This document shows, piece by piece, positions 56,414 through 64,000 of a stretch of 64,000 nt of DNA (positions are counted from its first letter, which is position 1; each line of letters begins with the position of its first letter). The position numbers were made by a program, and so were the translations under genes. Source of the DNA: Diphasiastrum complanatum (taxonomy: Eukaryota > Streptophyta > Lycopodiopsida > Lycopodiales > Lycopodiaceae); NCBI GenBank assembly GCA_029204225.1, contig CM055096.1, positions 61,980,957-62,044,956 on the forward strand, written 5' to 3'. The notes under the pieces were generated by a model that saw only the letters and a list, made by a program, of their open reading frames with translations, made no database searches and was not told where the DNA came from.

Positions 56414-57807
56414 TTATTTGAGTAATGATTGTATGTTGTTGGAATATGCATACTTGTACTCCTCTTTTGTGGGAGATCGCTTTACGACAGATTTTTGCAT
56501 GAATCGACAAATCGGTGATTGTAACTTAATTTTAACAAATTCACAAATAAACCTATGGGTAGGGAGACTTATGAAATGGCATGTAAAAAGCCTTGGCCAC
56601 CACTGCCCAGGTGCGAGCCGTCTCCATTCGCTTCTTAGCTGCCTATCTTTGTTGCTTGAAACGATCTGGATTTTCTCAAAATTCTTTCTTTGCAAATTCT
56701 AATCATCCTTGTGCACGTTGTATGGCCTAGATTTGCCAGCTCTCACCGCATCTCGGATCTTCGATTTGCGGTGGCTCATCACGCTTTCCATGCATTGTCC
56801 CATCCATATTCGGTCAAATTTCAAATCAGGGGAGGGGACTGGAAATTTTCTATACAACTGATCAATGACATAATTTGTTTTCTCATCACTTTGTTTGCGC
56901 CTGTCCTTGAAATTGTCCCTGTTTAAGACCACATGCATGAGTTGCCTCATGCGAGTGATGATGCGACCACCACGGTCATCCTCCACTAGGTGCTTCTCCG
57001 CATCTATGTCATAGGATGGCAAGATGTCAGCTGATGGAGAGGTGGCAAAGGGAGTGTTGAGAGGATTGGGGAGTTGACTACAATGGGAGAGATTTGGGGA
57101 GGAGTTTTAAAACAATTACGAGAAGAGTGGGGGGGGGGGGGGGGGGGATATGAAAAGGAGAAGGTTGGGGACGAGTTTGAGCAGGAGTGTAACCAACAAG
57201 AGTTTGAATCGAAGAAAAAATGGGTGGAATGACAAGAGGGATCATGGTGCCATGGAGAACCCATAGGGGGCACGGGTATTGAAGAAGGAAAAATGTGAGG
57301 AGAGAGTGTGGGGGTGTCAGGATAATCAGGTGTGACAAATGCAAGAGTCAAAGTATCACGCGCCATCCGCATTGCTTCCTGAGTTAGGGTTTTTCGAAGT
57401 AAGAAATCCCTACGATGAGGCCTGCTAGATAGACATGATGGACTCACCCGCATGAAGCACGACATCATCGATGTCACTGCCACAACAAGAGCCACTGCTG
57501 AGGCGACTCCTCCTACGATCCCTCTTTTACTAACAATGTTCAATGTATTGTTGACAATCTCCACTTCTGTGGATGAACACTCTCCTTTGTGGATGAACCT
57601 TCTCCTTAAGTGGATGACAAATACTCTTTGAGTGATTTTGTATTTCTCCAAAAGGCTGAGCAAAGCTCCCACTTGGATGAAAGATCCCCTTTTGGGTGAA
57701 CAGATTGTCAACAATCTTTTGCATAAATTTTGGTGTACTTTATTGAGCATGTAAGTAGCTCTCCTTATGTAATTTGATTGGAGCTTTTGGTGAAAGGTTT
57801 TAACCAT
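56414..57807 (-). CDS. Unidentified coding region, Pro-rich then basic
   Basis: Three minus-strand frames end to end. 57807-57004 (267 codons) has a hydrophobic/basic start and a Pro/Ser-rich C-terminal half (SIPVPPMGSPWHHDP and a Pro run from the G19 tract at 57129-57147). 57022-56699 reads YDIDAEKHLVEDDRGGRIIT, RMRQLMHVVLNRDNFKDRRK, FDRIWMGQCMESVMSHRKSK, basic and helix-like. 56695-56414 follows after one stop. A frame switch near 57010 would fuse the Pro-rich part to the basic part. It could be a host gene remnant or an accessory protein of a DNA transposon. No domain is recognised and the long frame may be partly chance. Confidence 0.35.
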
Positions 57808-58138
57808 TATGCAAATGTGTTTTCAGGCTCTTAACAGGTTGAGGAACATTCTCATGTGAAGTGATCTTAGATCTACATCTAAACACCAAGATTTGACAAC
57901 CTAGTGAAGCTAGTCTTGTGATTCACTAAGTGTGCTCTTTCATTCACCTCTAAAGCTTGTATTTATCTTTTATTAGTTTCTTTTGTCTCTTGAATGCTTT
58001 GTCAAGTTCATGTGTATCAAATGTAGAATTAGGATGCTTTGCCATTTCTAGCTTTTGTAGCCTGTTGTGCAAAGATCTTAGCCAAGTATTTTGGGAGTTT
58101 GGATCCATTCAAAATCCACTTTTTTCACACTAACTATC
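57808..58138. other. Spacer, no recognised gene
   Basis: Word composition resembles plant LTRs (repeated TTTTGTCTCTTG, CTTGTATTTATC) but no ends were found. It replaces the rest of the LTR that begins at 58275. Confidence 0.3.
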
Positions 58139-58275
58139 AAGGTCTCACATTAGACCCCATACTAATAATTGTGCTCAACTATGGCTTATCCTCATAATGG
58201 GGGCCTTATAGATTTGAGCTCACGGATAACTAGTGACTACTAAATAGAGAGGTGAATGTTTTTTTATGTCTAACA
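58139..58275 (-). repeat. Truncated 3' LTR of the 58-60 kb copia element
   Basis: Minus strand TGTTAGACATAAAAAAACAT from 58275, directly after the polypurine tract GAGGGGAGG (58284-58276). It runs to about 58139 (TAGTATGGGGTCTAATGTGAG), then is cut. It matches 53362-53500 in opposite orientation. Confidence 0.75.
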
Positions 58276-58304
58276 CCTCCCCTCAACATTCACCCAATCA
58301 TAAA

Positions 58305-60365
58305 TCACCGTCTTGGTCCAAGACCAAGTTGAATGAGATGACCAAAAAGTTGAACTGATCCCCTAGCTTTTGTAAAGATGTCAACAACATTCTCATTTGT
58401 TGGACAATACTCCAACCCTATAACTCCATTCTCGATCGGCTCCCAAATATAGTGATAGTGTATTCCAATGTGTTTCGTCCGAGCATGAAACATGGGGTCC
58501 TTGACTATAGCCATGCAACTTGGACTATCACAATTTAGAATTGTAACATCATAAACATGTACACCAAGGTGCGCTAAAATCCTCTACAGCCATACTGTCT
58601 CACAAGCTACAACACAAGTTGCCTTGTATTCTGCTTCGATTGAAGATAATGCCATGGTTGCTTGCTTCTTACTATTCCATAAAATAATTCTAGAACCAAG
58701 TGTGAAACAACATCCAAAAACTGGTCTTTGTGTATCATAATATCCAGCCCAATCAAAATTACAGTATCCTGCCAAGATTTCTCCATGACCATAAGTAATA
58801 CTATAGTTCAAAGTACCTTTAAGATATCTAAGAACTCTCATGCCTTGCTTCCAATGATTTTCATGAGGCATATTAGTGAATCTGCTTAAGACACCCACAA
58901 CAAAACAAATGTCAAATCTTGTGGTAGTTAAATAAATCAACATCTCCACAAGTTTTATGTACTTCCTAGAATTGACAAGTGGTGAAGGATCATCACTAGA
59001 TAGTTTAAAATTTACTTCTTTAGGAATAGCCACTGGTACACAATCATCCATTCCATAAGAATTCAAGATTTCTTGAGCATACTTTTGTTGAGAACCGAAC
59101 GTACTTCCTACATCCTAGTAGACTTCAATTCCCAAATAGTAGTGCATAAGCCCCAAATCTGTCATCTCAAATTTCGAACTTAACATTGCCTTAGTTTCCT
59201 GAATCATCTCTTTGGCCACCAATGATTATTAGATCATCCACATAAAAAACAATAACCACTTACTTGCCATCCTCCTAATGGAAATATAAGTTTGCATCAG
59301 AAGCACATCTTAAAAATTTATTTGACAAAAAAAAAACTATCCATTTGTTTATACAAACTCTTGCTCCTTGCTTTAGCCCATACAAGGCCTTCTTCAGTCT
59401 ACAAACCTTGTTTTCTGAACCTGGTCCTTCAAAACCTGGTGGCTGGAACATTTAAATCTCCTCTTCAAGGTATCCATTCAGATATGCTAATTTCTCATCC
59501 ATCTGAATAATCTTCCATCCCTTGGTAGTAGCTAAAGCAATGATAGTATGAATAGTAGTTATTCTAGCCGTGGGAGCAAAGGTTTTCTAAAAATCAAAAC
59601 CTTCAACTTGTAAAAATCCTTGTGCAAATAGTCTGGATTTGTACTTCTCAAGAGTGCCATTAGAATTGTACTTGACTCTCCAGATCCACTTGTTGCCAGA
59701 GATTTTTCTATTATGAGGTTGGTCCACAAGCTCCCACGTCTGATTTTTAACAATGCTATCATACTCAACTTGCATGGACTCCTTCCATTCTGGACTAGCC
59801 ATAGCCTCATCCACATTGTTGGCTCATGTATTTTCATATTTTCATCCATTAGTGCCAAGTTCACTACATGTCTAGATGCCCTCAACTGCTCTTCTATTCT
59901 CTTCGACCTTCGGGGCCCATCTGCAGGTGATTCAGGTATCGTGGGAATGTAATTCCCTTTGTCAAAGAGCCACCTAGCCCACAATGGAAGTGGCTTTCCT
60001 TGTGGGGTGCCGTGACAGACTTGCTTTCAATTTTCTCCTTCTCTTTCTTTGAAATATCCTCCTCCTTCAAAGGAATACTAGCCATTAGGTAAGGCACTTG
60101 ATGAGCTATTTTTTTGTTTGATGATAAACTGGCCTAGCCATCTCTAGCCACTGAATGTGATTCTTCATAAAAATCAACATCTCGACTTATAAGTATTTTC
60201 TTTGTCTCTTTGTCATGGATTCTATATGTCTTTGATTCATCACTATAACCCAAGAAAATACACACTCTGATTTTGGAATCTAACTTCTTGCTATCAGAAT
60301 CTGGTACATGTGCATAACATTCTAATCCAAAGACTCAAAAATGAGCAAAAGACATCCATTGTTGC
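58305..60365 (-). pseudogene. Ty1/copia integrase end, RT and RNase H
   Basis: Minus strand, right to left: YAHVPDSDSKKLDSKIRVCI, FLGYSDESKTYRIHDKETKK (integrase C-term, 60330-60150); PESPADGPRRSKRIEEQLRA (linker); SPEWKESMQVEYDSIVKNQT, WELVDQPHNRKISGNKWIWR (RT start, 59790); a stretch with stops containing KALYGLKQGAR; FYVDDLIIIGG with YVDD at 59233-59244; then 59066-58584 YLTTTRFDICFVVGVLSRFT, YCNFDWAGYYDTQRPVFGCC, KKQATMALSSIEAEYKATCV, one stop, and 58514-58305 with HARTKHIGIHYHYIWEPIEN to the end. Integrase core and everything 5' are missing. Several frameshifts. Confidence 0.85.
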
Positions 60366-60480
60366 ACTGATTCCCTGGCGCGTGGTTTCGATATTCGGAT
60401 TCACGTACAGTGCATATCGCCATCATGCACCTGCGCTTACCTCGTTTATGTCCCCTTGCTAATCGGCGCGTCATATCGAT
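60366..60480 (+). other. GC-richer upstream region of the 60.5-kb gene
   Basis: About 115 bases between the truncated copia and the ATG at 60481, with GGCGCGTGG and ATCGGCGCGTCATATCG. Possibly promoter/5'UTR; no TATA box seen. Confidence 0.3.
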
Positions 60481-62010
60481 ATGGCTTCCTCATCTGCTAG
60501 TTTGATCTATGATAAAGCTCTTAGTTCTTTCCTAGTTGATGTTGAGGTTAGTGACAGACAGGCCCATTTTTTGTCCTATTTCGATTTTCAGTTTGACGTA
60601 GAGAGATTTGTTATTGAGCACAGGGAAATTTTTCCTAAACTGTACAAGGATTTTATGAGTGCTTGCAACAGAGTACCCTTTTGATGGACGGCCTGAGATT
60701 TGTGCATTTCACAGATTGGCTCATGCTCAGCCAAGTGCCAAGCAAAGGCATGATTGTAAGTTTATCAAAATTATCGATCTATTTAAACGTGTCATACCCT
60801 GTGAGGAACACAATTGAGTATGTCGCTTCGTTCATGAGGGTATGGCCTTTGTGTTTTTCTTATCTGCTCTTATCCCTGACGAGACAGAATCTTCTGGGTC
60901 CTCCATGATTGGTTTGCTTGCCCCTACCACTCGTGTGGCTTCAGAGGTTTCGATAACTGATGAGATTTTAGGAGATGTAGAGGAGGCCAGGCAAGCAGAA
61001 CAATATGATCCTGCCAAGGCTCGTTCTCTGTCTATCTCTCCGTTATCTACCACGAGCGAGATTGACCAGAGCAGAACCCTGATGGACCTCCCTGTGTACC
61101 ATATGGACGATGTTGCATTCTTATCCATTAGCAACATCGGAGATGTAATGGATCTCAGAGAAGATGAGATATTATCTCTTATGTCAAGGATGATTTCTGA
61201 ACTTAAAGATTTTATTGACTTTGATGATGACGACCTCATAGATGGCATTGACTATGAGGACCAGGTAGAATGGGCAAGTGGCACAGATGCCCTTCAAAGG
61301 ATGCTATCTAAGAGCAGGGCATATGAGGCTAATATGCCCAGTGAGGAGGAGTCTTTGGCTTTTCAGAAAAAGTATCCGCCACCTCCCACATATACTATTC
61401 CAGCTGACCAACAATCCACCATTATTGTTGGTCACAATTTAGATGCTGCTGGTATGATCCAAGCTGACGAGGAGGATTTGGTAAGTACACCTTCTCATGA
61501 AAATCATTTATTATTTAACGTGTAATTGATGATTGATCTACTAGTTTGATTAACACTTGATTATGTGTTGTAGGATATCGTTGAAGTTGATGTCTTTGCT
61601 AGCAGGCATGGAGGATTGAGAGAGAGAGACAAGGCGGGAGACAGAAGGATGTCTTGTTGGCTCATTATTTGAAACATTTTTTAAATAACGAAATTTGTGT
61701 TCTTCATGAAAGGATTTTTGTGAATGCAGGAACTTTAATCATGGCCATCAAGGACTATCTTATTTTGCCCAAGGGCATAAATACCCAAAAAATACATATC
61801 GAATCATTTTGTCAAAAGAGATGTTGCTCTTAAAGTGTTTAATTACGTGCCAGATAATGTTCCTATGAGATCCTCTGCTCTGGCAATTTTGTAAGAATAT
61901 ATAGATTTGAGCAAAAGGTGATCCACTCAATTTTTAGATCCGTATGATAGGAAAAAGTTCCTTCATGGCCACACAGCAGAAATTGTCCTTAGAGACAATG
62001 AAAAAAAATG
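60481..62010 (+). pseudogene. Unidentified intron-bearing gene (acidic protein), decayed
   Basis: ATG 60481: MASSSASLIYDKALSSFLVD, EVSDRQAHFLSYFDFQFDVE, REIFPKLYKDFMSACNR. A one-base shift at about 60668 continues in the frame EYPFDGRPEICAFHRLAHAQ, one TGA (60815), then 60842-61480: DETESSGSSMIGLLAPTTRV, FLSISNIGDVMDLREDEILS, ELKDFIDFDDDDLIDGIDYE, YPPPPTYTIPADQQSTII. A textbook intron follows (61481-61573, GTAAGT...TTGTGTTGTAG) and joins ...ADEEDL to DIVEVDVFASRHGGLRERDK in phase. A further shift near 61641 leads to KDVLLAHYLKHFLNNEICVL, MAIKDYLILPKGINTQKIHI, ending near 62010 with stops. No domain known to me. It ends 80 bases from the convergent gene on the other strand. Confidence 0.5.
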
Positions 62011-62092
62011 ATTGTACTCTTTTTCATTTAGTGTATGTGAAATTTGAGAATTTTTTATCACACATGTTTGATTTTTATTGAATGCCATCAAT

Positions 62093-64000
62093 CTAATTTT
62101 GGCTTATAAATTTACATGCTTTTTTGAATCTTTGATATTTAGTTGATCTTGTTGTGTATCGAACTTGAGCTCGTCTATAAAACCATTGGAATAGCTGAAT
62201 GATGTAACTATTTTTTGAGGATGTTCCACCATGTTGCGTATTTTGATGAAATGCTGCTCTTGCCTGCCAATGTGATTTCTCCATTCCTTGTGAAGACCAT
62301 ATACTCAAACTACCATACTTTTTTGCAAAAAATGATGCATGATGTCTTAGTATGTGCTGCAATATCAAAGATTTATGCATTGGTTAGAATCTATCAAGCA
62401 AGTTATACTAAAATTATAAAATTGTAAGACACTGTTCAAATGTATCTTACCATGTAGTGGGTGATGTGATCTGAGCCCCAAGCCACCCGAACTGCATCTA
62501 CAAACTCTATTGTTGTTTTCTCCAATAGGAGTGCATCTGCATATGAAATTGTGTCATTTCTGAGCACTTCAATCATATTATCGAGCTTTTTCCAAACTTC
62601 AACCTTCTTTACTCTTGTTGTTCCTTTATCTTCAAAGTCTTCTGTCGCAAAAATAACATCTTTCCAAATTGAATATTGGATCTTAGACGACTCTTTAGAA
62701 TGATTTGATAAAAATTGATGAGCTTTGACTCCTCCTATGCTAGGATTATTGGGTACGTTTCCTGTTTTTCCCGAAAGCTTTTCATCTTTTTGTATTTTAA
62801 CATGGCCTTTATGAAGGCCTGCTTTTGACAACACTTCCTCTAATCGAGCGATTGCTTGTTTTGATGCTGACTCTAGCTTAGTATTCTATGCAAACAAGAT
62901 ATGAAGATATATTAATTTCTCTATGATCCTCACCTCTCCATGAAGTGTGCAAATATGCACATTTTGTAAAGGGATTGGTAGTACTGGTTTCCAGTTGGGA
63001 TCTTCAATATCTCTTCCTTGAAATGTCATTTGATGATTTCATACAATATAGACATGGATGTTTCGAATTTGCTCTATGAGATACATTGAACATACATTTC
63101 AATGACTTCAAGTCTCCAGCTAAATGCCATTAAGTACTTTGCCATTCATATGATCATTTATGATATCTGGATAACTTGTTGTACTAAAAATCCAGGAAAG
63201 AACATCGTGATCCTCCTTGGTAACCTATTAGACATATGGAATCACAAGTTTTTATGTATTCAAAACAATTACCAAAAGAAATTGCACATGAATAACAGCC
63301 ATTTTTTACCTGAAAACATGCTAGCCACCATATGTTGTTTTCTGATTGCACACTGAAGTTGAGATCCCTTGAGTTTGTTGCATTGCTCAATGCTCCATTC
63401 ATGAGAGTAATACTTACTCTTTCCAAGTTTTGTCCTTTTATAACTTTCGATTCATCTAGCTTGACCACCAGAATAAGTTTGCTCATACTAACACTTGTAA
63501 TATTATAGAATTTCACTAAGTCTCAATAAATGATTCAAATCCACAAATAAGTTGTTGGTAGAATTATATGACAAATTGCTAGACTTTGAATTGTAAATCT
63601 CATTGATGTGAAAAGGGATTCCATTGACATTTTGCATACCCTTATTCAATACATCTCTCTCCAATCTTATCTGAAAAGAGCGAGGAATGGGAAATTTTCT
63701 TACATGCAATTGTCTAAAAGCCTCTTTAATAAATTTAAATATACTGGCATATGCCTCCCTGCTAATACCTGAGAAATCACATGCTCCCTGAATTAATGTT
63801 GGGTCGATTACCTTACCGACCTCGGTCATCAAATCCTTAGTGACCTTGGACTTGATTTGAGAATACCGATTATTGTCCAATAAAGACTTTGTGAACTTGG
63901 TTGTCAATACCAAACTCATTGATTTTCCAATCAGGTCATTGTCCTTCAGATGCTCATTTGCAACCAATGCTGATCTACAAATGATTATGAAAATCAAGAA
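62093..64000 (-). CDS. Intron-bearing transposase-like protein of an unassigned family, open to the right edge
   Basis: Minus strand. First visible exon 63997-63517: CDFSGISREAYASIFKFIKE, LHVRKFPIPRSFQIRLERDV, YNSTNNLFVDLNHLLRL. A one-base shift at about 63516 is followed by 63516-63310: FYNITSVSMSKLILVVKLDE, RVSITLMNGALSNATNSRDL, ending at donor CAG|GTAAAA. After an intron: GDLKSLKCMFNVSHRANSKH, PCLYCMKSS; in another frame VHICTLHGEVRIIEKLI. Exon 62887-62451: NTKLESASKQAIARLEEVLS, AWGSDHITHYM. Intron 62450-62357 (94 nt, GTAAGA...TTGCAG) splices in phase to HILRHHASFFAKKYGSLSIW, SSQGMEKSHWQARAAFHQNT, stop at 62093. The GDLK...HPC.YC, LHGEVRIIEKLI and GSL..WS.QGMEKSH blocks recall a eukaryotic transposase-like family I cannot name. 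Other junctions are uncertain. Confidence 0.55.
62357..62450 (-). other. Predicted intron, phase 0
   Basis: Donor ATG|GTAAGATAC, acceptor GATATTGCAG|CACATA. Joining gives ...SDHITHYM-HILRHHASFF without a stop, linking two open frames on the minus strand. Confidence 0.75.

Noticed and set aside
57129-57147. G19 run as a regulatory G-quadruplex
   Set aside because: A homopolymer in one frame of a Pro-rich stretch; slippage or sequencing artefact is the simpler explanation.

Overview
This is nuclear DNA from a land plant. The evidence is the mix of plant-type Ty1/copia elements (primer-binding sites reading TGGTATCAAAGC, the usual initiator-Met-tRNA type), plant-type Ty3/gypsy elements (primer sites resembling the 3' end of tRNA-Asp), an En/Spm (CACTA) transposon with Tnp2/DUF4218/DUF4216 domains, and GT-AG introns of about 90-190 nt. 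I cannot name the species. The window is intergenic and accessory: almost everything recognisable is a transposable element, most are broken, and many are nested or truncated by one another. I saw no rRNA, tRNA, CRISPR array or prokaryotic operon.

Layout. 1-1619: 5' end of a copia element on the minus strand (gag, leader, LTR). 1620-4930: a patchwork of copia RNase H, gypsy reverse transcriptase, a copia LTR and a zinc-knuckle gag. 4931-9310: a low-repeat island holding an exon-like remnant of an ordinary gene (about 7979-8465, minus). 9311-13207: a chimeric copia LTR, a copia protease/integrase fragment and a gypsy RNase H-integrase remnant. 14389-24290: a plus-strand LTR element with an unusual coiled-coil, Gln-rich protein, interrupted by a complete 5.4-kb minus-strand element (15031-20473) with matching ACGTC target duplications. 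24291-31430: repeat-poor DNA, tandem arrays (69 bp, about 105 bp), hairpins and large dinucleotide tracts.

31440-45113: copia RT, a gypsy-like element with a double zinc-knuckle gag and a 150-bp array, a gypsy gag-protease remnant, a copia LTR, and a second, gag-bearing relative of the 15-20 kb element. 45114-48174: the best preserved copia pol plus its 3' LTR; a solo LTR of the same family lies at 54037-54828 with GGTTT duplications. 48400-52930: a defective CACTA transposon that landed in a copia fragment. 53155-60365: a fold-back hairpin, copia LTRs, unidentified ORFs and a copia pol remnant. 60481-64000: two convergent, intron-bearing genes I cannot assign. The minus-strand one looks like a transposase-type protein with conserved His/Cys and GSL motifs, and its best intron joins in frame. 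These two are the strongest candidates for something undescribed.

The elements do not work together as a pathway. They record successive insertions. Order can be read where target duplications or truncations survive: CGTCGGAT repeat, then the 15031-20473 element; copia fragment at 48179, then CACTA.
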